From the NCBI GenBank assembly GCA_036571765.1, contig BROE01000001.1, forward strand, positions 10,615,390 to 10,679,389: a DNA stretch of 64,000 nt, written 5' to 3'. The notes beneath the pieces are model-generated. The model made no database searches, was not told the DNA's origin, and saw nothing but the letters and a program-made list of their open reading frames with translations. The position numbers and the translations under genes were made by a program. The DNA comes from Plecoglossus altivelis (Eukaryota > Chordata > Actinopteri > Osmeriformes > Plecoglossidae). Positions within the stretch are counted from its first letter, which is position 1, and the number at the start of each line of letters is the position of its first letter. Shown here piece after piece: positions 38,714-49,041 of this stretch.

Positions 38714-41700
38714 GTAAGTGTCCAATCAGGACTGAGCTGGAACCTTCAGTCAGACATCTGATATCTCTGTGTTTGAAGACCAAATACCCACCCCAACGTT
38801 ACCGTTCAATCCTTCATGGTTGAGACGGCCTTCTCCTCCACACTGATCATAGTTGACGTTTACATTCGGGAGGCCTAGCTGCCTCAAAAATGCTGTTTTT
38901 TTCTCATGCCATTATAACTCCGTGTCTCCAGAAATACGAGGGTCGTCTCCGCTCGTCACGGATACCGGCGCCCTCCAATCGTAAGTGGGGAAACTCTTCC
39001 TTTCTGTTGCTTTGTTCTAACAGTTCTGTGTGTCTACGTTTGTCTGACATGTTTGGATGGTTATGGACTGACAACTAACTGCCGCTGTTTTCCTGCATAA
39101 GACTCAACTCCAGCTGTCGTTCCCGAGGAGACAGGTCTGCATGCGATGCGTGTTCCTGCCTTTAATGAGATTTCCTCAAACTGAACTCACTGGGCGAGTT
39201 ATTGGGATCTGGCTTAGAAAGTCCCATGTTGTGATTTGTGATGATTACAAACTGTGCACAGATGGTCTTCATCACCCTGCATTAGATGCATGTGCTGCCC
39301 TTCTAGTCTAACTAAGGTGCTTCTCTTTCTTCACTGGGCTTGGCACTGCAGGGTTCATGCCAGTACCTTTCGAACACTTACAGGTGCTATTAAGATGCTT
39401 CTGATTTGCTGCACGACTGCTTAACGTCACCATTGTGGCGATGGCACTTCTTTACTAGCGCTTGCTGTCTACTGGATCCTGCCTGCCGTGTTGGGATCAG
39501 GGGGTTAAATCAAAGAAGGCCTTGCTGAGATTATCAGGGAGAAATCAAAGCCTGGGTCCATGTGTGGAGGTCCTGTAGCTGAAGCCTGCGTTCATGTCCT
39601 GCCTCGTCTCTCCCTCCAGTCCCCAGGAAGTCAGTGGTTCGGCAAACGTGTTTGTTCCGACCCCCTGCTCCGGTCTCGGAGCTGGCAGACATCAAACCTG
39701 AGCCTGAGTCTTCAGAATACTCCACCGCTGTCCTCAGATCCTCTGGTCAGTAGCAACGCGTGGGCGTTAGTAATTATAATCTGATCTGTGGTGTGCTGGG
39801 CCTGGTTGACACTAGTATGCAATCGACATGAATTGCCCTCTATGCTACATCTTAACGTCAGCCCGCTCTGTTAATATATAATCCTCAACGTGCCAAGAAA
39901 TGACTGTCCATTTAATCACATCTCCAGCAATACATCCTTCCAAGACCAATGCAAATGCAGTTGTAGGTTATGTGTATCACTGGCTCCAGTTCCAGCTCTG
40001 TGGCTGCCTGTTGATATGGATTTGTGCTGGTCTAATATGGTTGTCTAGGAATGGCCAACAAGAAGCAGAGGAAGAATGAGCCCCGACAGACATCAACGCT
40101 GCCCCCAGTCAGCGAAGCCTTCAAAGAGAACGAGGAGCTCAAGCCAACCACCTCAGCAAAAGGTCAGCTCCTACCCAAACGCCATCCGCCATCTGGAAGG
40201 GAGTTAGTCAGGACACCGCAAAGTGCCCACGCACACACGGGATGTTCTTATAGCACTGGAATGAGATGTCGTTTTTGATGAGACCGTTCTACTGTTGTAG
40301 GCAGAAGAAAGTCGGTCCTGCCGCAAGACCTCAACAAGGGTAGCAAGAGGATGTCCTGCTCTGTCAAAGTCACAGACAGCAAGAAGGGGAAGGTGAGACC
40401 AGAGTGTCCCAGACTCAAACCAAACTGGGCTTCAGGACTAATGAGCCTTCTTAACAGACAGGACATTTTGATGTGTCTTTATAATTACTGAGAAGTTGGC
40501 TTGATTTATGCCTGGGTTTGGACTAGACATGCTATTGGCCTGTGCATTCAGTATATGTAACTACTACTTAGACTGTCCTCTTTGCATCATGTGAGTTTAA
40601 AAGCTCTGGAAGCTTGTGGTGTTAAAAAAACCCCATTAAGCATGTCAATGTCTTTGTGCCATATGCTCCATACCCTTTAGTTTGCAGACACAAACCGGCC
40701 AAACAAGCAGTTCTACCAGATGATAGAGGAATACAGGGAAACCCTGACCAAAGTCCCTGTGTCTCCATCAGATGTGGTGAGACCTCACACGAGCTCTGCT
40801 TACCTCCACTGAATACTTGACCGCATCAGCTTAAAGGCTCTTTGCGTTTCTTCGCAGCCCAGAAATCATAGAATCTGCGTGTGCGTTCGAAAGAGGCCTT
40901 TAAATAAACAAGGTATGTTTCCACGTTGCTTCTGTATGGGGACACACGCACACAAAGATTCGCAGCTCTCATGATACTCGACACACGCCAGCAGGCTTTG
41001 GGTTCCATTTCCAACCACATGTGTGTGGAAGAATAAACTCTCTGGTCTTTCTCTGCTTGGCGTGTCTCAGAGCTGATGAGGAAGGAGATCGATGTGGTTT
41101 CCATCCCCGGTAACGGTTGTCTACTCCTCCACGAACCCAAGACCAAGGTGGACCTGACCAAGTACCTGGACAACCAGGTGTTCCACTTTGACTATTCCTT
41201 CGACGAGTCATCTACTAATGACATAGTCTACAGGTGAGTTGGACCAGTTGCCATGGAGATGAAGTTCTTCCGGGAGAGCGCGCAAGAAATGTATTGCACA
41301 TTCTTATTGGGTCCACTCCTGGGCGTAGTTCAAGTATTTCATATTTCCTTAGATGTCCCAATCCTGTTTTACAGCCATACTTGGCTTTCAGACTTGGCTC
41401 ACTCTTTAGGTTAAAGTGTGTGTAGTTTGGAAACAGGCTTAGCTCTTCTCTCTTGGGATAGGTTCGCCGCCAAGCCTCTCGTCCAGACCATCTTTGAGGG
41501 AGGCATGGCAACGTGCTTTGCGTACGGACAGACAGGAAGTGGAAAAACTCACGTGAGTCTCCTCTTTAAGCTGGTCTTGGAAGCATGGCTCCTCTTCTCA
41601 GTCTGTCTTTCAACACCCGTATCTAGATACGCCTGTGTTCTTCACTGTTGTATTTCTTTTCATCTGTTCAGACAATGGGAGGGGATTTCTCTGGAAAAAG

Positions 41701-43973
41701 CCAGAACAGTTCCAAAGGGATCTACGCCTTAGCCGGTAGTTACGTCTTCTGTTTTGAAAACATAGATCACAAACATTTAGCCGCGCAGACAGATTAAGTA
41801 TGTTTCTGTGGCCGTCCATGTCCCGATCCAGCCCAGGACGTGTTCACGCTGCTGGGTCAGAGGAAGTTCTCCAGCCTGGATCTCAGCTCCTACGTCTCCT
41901 TCTTTGAGATCTACAATGGCAAGGTGAGGTTGGAGGGGGAGGGTGCGGTTGTCAGTCCTGCGGGCATACGTGAAGCCCCTTAGTGCTTGTCGCGGGGGGT
42001 CAAAAGGGCTATGACAGTCAAATGAGCTTTCATTGACGCCCCCCCCCCCCTGTGGTTGTGCAGGTGTACGACCTGCTCAACAAGAAGAACCAGCTCCGTG
42101 TGCTGGAGGATGACAAGCAGCTGGTGCAGGTGGTGGGATTGCAGGAGAAGGATGTGTCCTGCCCCGAGGACGTCATCAGGCTGATTGAGATGGGCAGCGC
42201 CTGCAGGTACCAGCCCCTCTTACGTGTGACTGCCTGACCTGATGTTCTTCATCCTCATTAGTTGGGTTCAAACGAATCCTGAGGAAGGAGAATGACGTCA
42301 GACAACTATTGGAGATTTCTGTCTATTTCCATACTGTCTCAGTGTCTCTTCCTTGCGTTCGTTCGTTGGTCTTTCCTCCTTCAGAACGTCCGGCCAGACG
42401 TCGGCCAATGCCAACTCCTCTCGCTCCCACGCCATCCTACAGGTCATCCTGCGCAGACGCGGCAAGCTGCACGGGAAGTTCTCGTTGGTTGATCTGGCGG
42501 GCAACGAGAGGGGGACGGATGTCAGCGGCAACGACAGAGCGACCATGGTGGAGACGGCGGAGATCAACCGCAGTCTGCTGGCTCTCAAGGTCAACTAACC
42601 CAACTCTGTTTATCTAGAGTCTAGATTCCTGATGACCTTTTCTATCTGCTTCTGTCTGGTTGCTCTCAAGTTAGCTTTAGACAAGCTAACAACAGTGAGC
42701 AGCCAGCCACTGATGTTCAGGAATAGCTCCAGTTGCTAGCGGATGCTAGATGGACTTGCTCCAGTTGCTAGCGGATGCTAGATGGACTTGCTCCAGTTGC
42801 TAGTGGTTATTAGGTGGACTTGCTCCAGTTGCTAGTGGTTATTAGGTGGACTTGCTCCAGTTGCTAGCGGATGCTAGATGGACTCGCTCCAGTTGCTAGC
42901 AGATGCTAAGTGGACTAGCTCTAGTTGCTAGCGGATGCTAGATGGACTTGCCCCAGTTGCTAGCAGATGCTAAGTGGACTAGCTCTAGTTGCTAGCGGAT
43001 GCTAGATGGACTTGCTCCAGTTGCTAGCTGATGCTAAGTGGACTAGCTCTAGTTGCTAGCCGATGCTAGGTGAGCTCAGCATCTGTCTGACTCTCTGCTG
43101 CTGTTCTTTGTAGGAGTGTATCCGTTCGCTGGGCCAGAACAGCGATCACATCCCGTTCAGGATGAGCAAGCTGACCCAGGTTCTGCGGGACTCGTTCATA
43201 GGAGAGAATTCCAGAACCTGCATGGTAAGCACATGACACATCCGGAGCTGGTTTACTGTCTGCCTTCTCTAAGTCAAGATTCTCTCACGGTCATTTGAAT
43301 CACCTGCCCTCCCTCTTCCTCCTCTCCAGATTGCCATGGTCTCTCCCGGCATGACGTCATGCGACTACACCCTGAACACACTACGCTACGCAGACAGGTA
43401 CCCCAGCGCACGCTCATCCAGGCCTGGGTGACCCACGGGTGGCCATGGCGCTGATGAACCCCCTGATGGGCCTCCGTTCATGCTTGTGAGGTGAACTTTG
43501 GTCCTGTGTCTCTCCTGAATCTGCAGAGTGAAGGAGCTGAACGGCTCGTCCAAGGCCGGCGAGGTGGACGTCCCCGAGAGTGCTGAGGTGTCCATGGAGG
43601 ACTGCTCCTCTGAGGAGGTCAGCCCAGAGCCTAGCCCCACCACTACCAACCTCAAATCTGTTATCAACCACTTGCAAGATTGCAAAGTATTCCAGGTGTT
43701 TTGACGGACCTCTGTTTTGCTCGTTTGTGCCGTAACATTGTTCTGTCTCAAACGCCCCCAGTGTTTTTGGAAATGGTCAACCGTGTTATTTTTGGATATG
43801 GTTTCTGACCATGTTCTGGTGTTTGATCCAGGACTCCATCGTGCCCATGACCAGCGTGTTCGACGCCATCTCCCGGGTGGCAGAGATGGAGGAGAGGGTT
43901 CGTGAGGAGCTCAAGGTATGGAATCCAGACCTCGTCAGATCGCCCTGGCTGGTTCCTGTGCGCTGACATGGGC

Positions 43974-44014
<41 letters not shown>

Positions 44015-44434
44015 CAACAGAGGGGCGAGGGGCTGTTGAAGTGTATGGAGAAGACGTACTATGATGTTGAGGCAGGCCTCCCAGAGTTGGAGGAATTCGC
44101 CATCAAAATACAAGGTCTGAACCTTGCCTTTTTTTTTAAACAGCTCTCCCAAACAGCTACCTCCACTTACCTTGACCGGTCAAACACTCAGCTAAATGCT
44201 GTTGATTTATGTCCTTATTTCATCTGTGCTCACTCAGTTTGCTGAGTCCATATATATTTTGCTTCTCTGGAAGGTCGATATGGCCATTCATATTTGTAGT
44301 TCAAGTGTCAAGAGATGTGCTTTGTGCTGATGTCTCTTACCTGCTGTGTCTCCACAGAAAAAGTACAAGGTCTCAGGGCTGCGGTCTGTGAAGAGCAGGT
44401 GGCCCGCCATTCCCCAAAACTGACTTACCGCTGA
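37469..44434 (+). CDS. kif2c: Kinesin-13 microtubule depolymerase Kif2c (MCAK)
   Basis: Internal-motor kinesin that removes tubulin dimers from microtubule ends at centromeres and spindle poles and corrects faulty kinetochore attachments. Exons: 37469-37529, 38263-38357, 38621-38713, 38932-38980, 39102-39134, 39620-39745, 40049-40162, 40301-40392, 40681-40776, 40858-40912, 41071-41233, 41462-41552, 41672-41735, 41832-41923, 42064-42206, 42385-42589, 43114-43224, 43330-43397, 43527-43695, 43832-43915, 44021-44114, 44358-44434; 724 residues (human about 725). Seen: SRIP (92-95) EB-binding SxIP motif; RRKS (192-195) at the Aurora B site; motor from about 258 with KVD finger (297-299), P-loop GQTGSGKT (348-355), NANSSRSH switch I (464-471), DLAGNE switch II (492-497), KEC (524-526). 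Kinesin-13 hallmarks plus the SxIP site and position beside ptch2 favour kif2c over kif2a/kif2b. The neck between RRKS and the motor is unusually divergent. Exon 5 (33 nt, weak donor) is the least certain. Confidence 0.95.
38932..40162 (+). CDS. kif2c: kif2c exons 4-7 (disordered linker with SxIP)
   Basis: Exons 38932-38980, 39102-39134, 39620-39745 and 40049-40162 encode residues 84-190, a Ser/Pro/Glu-rich region expected to be disordered. SRIPAPS at 92-98 matches the SxIP motif that binds EB proteins at growing microtubule ends. Exons 5, 6 and 7 all start and end in phase 1 and have lengths divisible by three (33, 126, 114), so each could be skipped without loss of frame. Donors of exons 5-7 are weak (gtctgc, gtcagt, gtcagc). 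Confidence 0.8.
40301..40776 (+). CDS. kif2c: kif2c exons 8-9 (neck region)
   Basis: Exons 40301-40392 and 40681-40776 encode residues 191-253. RRKS at 192-195 corresponds to the main Aurora B site of human KIF2C (S192). In known KIF2C proteins this is followed by a long, very basic helix; here the stretch to the motor has about the same length but is Ser/Val/Asn-rich with only scattered Lys. The last part (QMIEEYRETL) again resembles the family. Splice sites are canonical and the frame is unambiguous. Confidence 0.85.
40858..43397 (+). CDS. kif2c: kif2c exons 10-18 (motor domain)
   Basis: Nine exons encode the kinesin motor: 40858-40912, 41071-41233, 41462-41552, 41672-41735, 41832-41923, 42064-42206, 42385-42589, 43114-43224, 43330-43397. 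The motor starts with HRICVCVRKRPLNK. The class-specific KVD finger and KEC motif, P-loop, both switches and the final LNTLRYADR are intact. IPFRMSKLT (537-545) has Met where KIF2 proteins usually have Glu or Ala. Intron 16 carries a 32-bp minisatellite; intron 14 has a cytosine run next to its acceptor. Confidence 0.95.
42040..42051 (+). repeat. Cytosine run at acceptor of kif2c exon 15
   Basis: About eleven to twelve consecutive C bases 12 bases before the cag acceptor at 42061-42063; it supplies most of the pyrimidine tract. Confidence 0.85.
42730..43075 (+). repeat. 32-bp minisatellite in kif2c intron 16
   Basis: About ten and a half copies of a 32-bp unit that begins CAGTTGCTAGCGGATGCTAG and ends near GGACTTGCTC. 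Three variant types are visible: the main type (copies 1, 2, 5, 7, 9), a type with TGGTTATTAGG in the middle (copies 3 and 4), and a type with AGATGCTAAG and GGACTAGCTC (copies 6, 8, 10). The main and third types alternate from copy 5 onward. The array ends about 40 bases before the acceptor of exon 17. Confidence 0.92.
43527..44434 (+). CDS. kif2c: kif2c exons 19-22 (C-terminal tail)
   Basis: Exons 43527-43695, 43832-43915, 44021-44114 and 44358-44434 encode VKEL after the motor, an acidic Ser/Glu/Pro linker, and a coiled-coil-like C-terminus (AISRVAEMEERVREELK and ELEEFAIKIQEKVQGLR) that matches the regulatory tail of KIF2C. The end of exon 19 could alternatively use an internal gtcagc donor after SSEE at 43618. 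The stop is at 44432-44434. Confidence 0.85.
43978..44012 (+). repeat. TG microsatellite abutting kif2c exon 21
   Basis: (TG)n of about 35 bases ending 9 bases before exon 21 (44021). Only TTCAACAG separates it from the exon, so the usual pyrimidine tract is replaced by alternating TG. Confidence 0.93.
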
Positions 44435-44720
44435 TCTGGAGGGCCCTAACCGGCCGGCGAAGATTTGTCCCCTTGTGAAATCTGATTGGTGAATGAGTGT
44501 TAAATCATGCTGTTCTATGTTAATTCCTTTGTGCAGAGGTTCAGTTAGAATGAGTGGGTTATCCAATAACATTTGAAAGGGGTGGGAACAAATAATGGAT
44601 CTCTAGCAAGACGTCTCACTACAGTTCTTTTCCATGGTTGTCTTTGAAGAATGTTAACAGTTTATATTTGTATGTATTTTAAACAACATTAAAGTGATTT
44701 CCATTTTTTCTCGATGGCCA
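44435..44720 (+). other. kif2c: 3'UTR of kif2c
   Basis: Non-coding sequence from the stop codon to shortly after an ATTAAA at 44688-44693. The U-rich stretch TTTCCATTTTTTCTC at about 44699-44713 fits a downstream element, so cleavage is probably near 44705-44715. Confidence 0.6.
44688..44693 (+). terminator. Polyadenylation signal of kif2c
   Basis: ATTAAA, the commonest variant signal, 254 bases after the stop and followed by a T-rich stretch. Confidence 0.6.
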
Positions 44721-47289
44721 AGACATTTCTTGAAACATTCACCCATTGTACACAAAAACAAATCTTCAAACTAAATTTCCAAAACCTCTGACTCCTCTGG
44801 GAAAAACACTCCCCTTGAAAACCATTTCACTTGTGCTCAAAATCAAACAATGTTTTCAGATCATGAACTCAGCAAATCAATATATAAACACTATGGAGAA
44901 GTCATGAGACACAACACTGTGTGTGTGTGTGTTTGTGTATGGGGGACGACAATGACATAGCATTCAGGGCATTTAATCACATGTCAATACAAATGTATGT
45001 ACATACAGTAAATACATCAGCTTGCAATGAACACTGTGTTTTAGTGTTTCAACACCTGTTGACCGTTTCCTGCTGGATGATGATGTCTGTTAAGCCTGTG
45101 TCCTGCTGGATGATGATGTATGTTAAGCCTGTGTCCTGCTGGATGATGATGTATGTTAAGCCTGTGTTCTCCACCTCTGTCATCTATGAACAGGAGGACC
45201 CCTCACTGAATTCCTCCTCCTAAGGTTTCTTCCATTTCTCCAGGACCAGACGCCGTCTGGTGGGCTAGTTCTTTGGGGCGTATGCAAAGCCCTTGACATT
45301 GCTTGTAAAAAGGACTATAAAAATACCGTAGAAATAGAATGGTAAATATGACGGTATCGCAACTCAGTACTGTCAATAAAGCACAAAGAAAAAAAAGTGG
45401 GTAAAAGCCTTCTGACGTACCAGCCTTGACAGCAGTGCACACCTATGTCACCACAGGCCCGTTCCATTGACCGTAGGAGGTTGACTCTGGTCAATGGGTT
45501 TCGGTCATTAATGTTCCATCACCACAAAGAGGAAGGTTCTTGAGTTAGGTTGAGAAAAGGACCGTCTGGTGGAAGGCAAACATTTACACATACGCACGAA
45601 AATGCTGCTTGACGTTGAGCTATTTCCCGTACGCAGACGCCATGGCGAAAGCTTACATCGTCCCAAGCCACCATTAGAAGCAAGTGTGAACGAATAGTCA
45701 TCGTGAGTCATTGTGTTTTCCTTGTGTTGTGTCATCGTGTGTAGTTGTGTTTACTGTTGGCTGCCTGTGTTTACCCGTTTGCAGCCCGAGTGCATCACAG
45801 TGCAAAATGGTTCGACAAATGGGTTTAGACCGCTGAACGTTGGATTCAGAGAATGGGGTTTGGTGTTTTTGCATTACAATGAAAACCTGTAATCTGTTGA
45901 AATTTAGACTTAACGATATGAATGAAAATTCCTGTATATTATTTGAAATATGATTTTTCAGTTCATGATCAAGAAAACCTTTACGTTCAGAGTATCTCAC
46001 AACCAAAATGACATGTGTAAGTCATGCAGGCCCTAACTTGTCATTGACTTACTAGAAACAATTGTTTGTAAATGTGATCATTATTTGAGTACTTACTCTT
46101 ATTCAATTCAAAATGTCTTGGAATTGCCTGCAAAGAAATCCTAAGAGATTTGCCTATTTAAAAAGGCATTTGGGTTTGGGGGTTTAAATGGCTCTGTCCT
46201 TGTCTACATGCCTCTGTGCATTCTGGACATATGTCATCACAGGACAGCTGGCCCATGCCCCATGATGCACTTCTTCTGTTCCATCGGTGTGGGAGGCCTC
46301 TCCGAGATCTTCTCAACCTCTCCTCTCCTCCCTCCTGCCTTTCTTCTCCACGACCCCAAACCTCCAACTATACACAAGTCCGACTTGTGTATACAAATAC
46401 CATGCAAGCAAAGAGCGGACACATGACAAATCAAAGCTCCAATAAACAGCTCGCGCTCAACCATTTTCCCAAAAGGATCAAAATAAACAAATTCTGCCGG
46501 CAACTGGGTGGCCCAGGCTGCATGGTGTGAGGCCCAGCGGCACAACTGTTTCCTATGACTGCAACCCCCCCACCCCACCCCAACCACGGCTTAGTGGGTG
46601 GTATCCCTTCCCCCCTGCTCTCTCTCTCCCTCCCTCCCTCCCTCCCAGCCCTCCCTCCCTCCCAGCCCTCCCTCTGGCCCCCTCCCCCCGTCAGCAACCA
46701 GTCACAAGGCCCTCCTATTCTCACACGCAGGCAAGGCCAGCCCTGCTACGCTAAACACTTTCCAGTGGCCTTGTATAATAACCACAAATGTTATATTTTT
46801 TCTCTTTCTTTTGAACTCTGCTCTCCAATTCCATAACGATTAATAAGAGAACAGAGGGTTTTTTTGTTGCTGTTATTCTTTCCTCGTTTGTGACGATACA
46901 GAGCTTTGGTCCCGTGCTTTCTTGTTTGAAAGGAGAAGTTTTATGCTCGGCATAAATAATAATGCCCACATTAACTTGAACTGGTTATTTTGTGGGACTC
47001 TGTAGATGAATTGTTCAATGTTCTAACAATTACTTTTCTGTCCAAGACTGCATGTTTTTCTGTTTACCTCTATGTTGGCAGCTAAAACCGTTTCTCCCTG
47101 TATTTCTTATGATGAATATCTCTTGAGGATCGTGACTGGATGGTTTCCATCACTGACAATGATGTCATTTTTTGGAGTTCTTCCTTTGTTTTATCACTTT
47201 TGATCAGGAAGCTTCTGTGAATTCTGCCGTCACAGACAAGCAAATACTGACAAACAAGGAGAGGCGCTGGTATTTCAAATCTGGAGGCG
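44721..47289. other. Spacer between kif2c and minisatellite cluster
   Basis: No gene recognised on either strand. Holds a 33-bp triplication at 45069 and a CCTCCCT-rich run at about 46615-46690. Genes that lie between KIF2C and PTCH2 in human (for example RPS8) are not visible here. Confidence 0.5.
45069..45167 (+). repeat. 33-bp tandem repeat, three copies
   Basis: Three near-identical 33-bp copies starting TCCTGCTGGATGATGATGT; the first differs from the others by one base (GTCTG versus GTATG). Because 33 is a multiple of three the repeat is open in one frame, but there is no other sign of a gene. Confidence 0.9.
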
Positions 47290-47570
47290 TGCGTGTGGTG
47301 TTGTGCGTGTGAGTGTTGAGCGTGAGGTATTAAGTGTGTGGTGTTGAGTGTGTGGTGTTGAGTGTGTGATGTTGAGTGTGTGGTGTTGGGTGTGTGGTGT
47401 TGAGTGTGTGGTGTCGGGTGTGTAGTGTTATGTGTGTAGTGTTGGGTGTGTAGTTTTGGGTGTGTAGGGTTGGGTGTGTGGGGTTGGGTGTGTAGTGTTG
47501 GGCGTGTAGTGTTGGGCATATGGTGTTGAGTGTGTGGGGTTGGGTGTGTAGCGTTGGGTGTGTGATGTTA
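47290..47570 (+). repeat. 14-bp GT-rich minisatellite
   Basis: About twenty degenerate copies of GTGTGTGGTGTTGA. On the minus strand this gives open frames of His/Thr/Asn/Pro repeats, which are not genes. Confidence 0.9.
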
Positions 47571-47757
47571 AGCTGGCTGTGTATCTGTTGGCCTCTGGGC
47601 TGTTTCACACAGCTCCGAGGATTCCAGCTGTCCACATGAATATTTTCTCTGTGCAGAGAACATTGGCAGTGGCTTGCTCTCTGTTCCCATCACCTCCACA
47701 GACTAAATAAACAGACAAACCACCCAGAGAGTCCAGTGGAGGAGAGCGAACGACTGG

Positions 47758-48072
47758 AGCAGAGCGGAGAAGAGGAGAGGCAGGGGAGGAGAGGCAGGGG
47801 AGGAGAGGCAGGGGTAGAGAGGAGAGGTAGGAGAGGAGAGGCAGGGGTAGAGAGGAGAGGCAGGAGAGGAGAGGCAGGAGAGGAGAGGCAGGGGAGGAGA
47901 GGCAGGGGTAGAGAGGCAGGAGAGGGAAGGCAGGGGAGGAGAGGCAGGAGAGGAGAGGCAGGAGAGGGAAGGCAGGGGAGGAGAGGCAGGAGAGAAGAGG
48001 CAGGGGTATAGAGGCAGGATAGGAGAGGCAGGAGAGGGAAGGCAGGGGAGGAGAGGCAGGATAGGAGAGGCC
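47758..48072 (+). repeat. Polypurine minisatellite
   Basis: Tandem copies of a unit close to AGGAGAGGCAGGGG with lengths varying by a few bases, over about 315 bases. Purine content is very high on the plus strand; open frames across it are Ser/Pro/Leu repeats. Confidence 0.9.
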
Positions 48073-49041
48073 CTTGGTTGCAAGGGTGGTTTGCGTGTAT
48101 GTTGCCATTATATTGCCCTTTCCCTGTCATTAACTTGCTCTGTAAAACTCATCAGTTAAAATGTACTTAAAGATTGTACAAAGACGAGAAAATAAAGAAA
48201 AAGAGTCGTTTTGTTTACTTACCTTTATGCATTTTGATGTATTTCAAAACCCAATGACTTGAGGTAAAACGATACCGCCTTCATGTAAGAAGTAAAAAGT
48301 AATGTTTGGAGATTTTTGCTCCATTGCAGTTTAGCATTGTTCCAGCAGAGGGCAGTCTAACTGATGAAATGAATGGATAAATGGGTGTGAAAATCTTGTG
48401 AAGCACGCAAGGTAAACAGACCCATGTCTGTCATGCACATGGAAAGACTACTAATAATGCAAGAAAGTAGTGTGGTGTATCCATGTTAATCCACCCATGC
48501 TAGAGTCAGTGTTTATCCAAAGGTTAGTTTGCTCAGCTGGTTGTGCTGTTGGTTTGTTTGTTCACAACACAGTAATGGGCAACCAGCAGGTAGGTAGGTA
48601 CACACAGGTGCAACCACAAAAGCTGTTGTTTTGAACAGTTGTTGGACTGCATTACCCAACAACCAGTGACGGGCACTGTTGGTGTCGAGTTTCAACTCTC
48701 CTCTCGGTGGAAACAAACAAAATCACGTTTTAACGAATTAAAGATGAAATGGTTGTAGTTCTGATTGCGTTAGTGAGGGGAGAATTTCAATGTCTGGTTC
48801 AGATTACTTTGCCATTACATCACATTGGGTTGTTAGTTGTCACGCTCAAAAGGGAAGCAAAAATGCGTCTCACTCCATTTGAAAGGGCATTCCCTCAATG
48901 AATCTTAAATATGGTTAATATGAAATACATGTGTGTAGCACTGAGGACATGCCTTGGCCTAGCGCTGCAGTTCACTGTGGTGGAGGCCAGCAGGGACCAC
49001 AGTGAGTCAGAGCCTTGAGACCGCCAGAGCACTGGGGCATA
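48073..49041. other. Spacer, no gene seen
   Basis: Unique sequence between two minisatellites with no recognisable exon, RNA gene or repeat family. Confidence 0.5.

Noticed and set aside
39353..39384. Possible extra kif2c micro-exon after ctgcag
   Set aside because: The segment between a plausible acceptor and donor is 32 bases and would break the frame between exons 5 and 6; the flanking phases already match without it.
42730..43075. CRISPR-like array
   Set aside because: Units are contiguous 32-bp tandem copies without unique spacers, inside a vertebrate intron.
43527..43704. kif2c ending at VF-stop after exon 19
   Set aside because: The stop lies just beyond a good cag|gtgttt donor; splicing continues the frame into three further exons that match the KIF2C C-terminus.
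47605..48130. Reading frames of 126-167 codons on the minus strand
   Set aside because: Ser/Pro/Leu repeats from the polypurine minisatellite.
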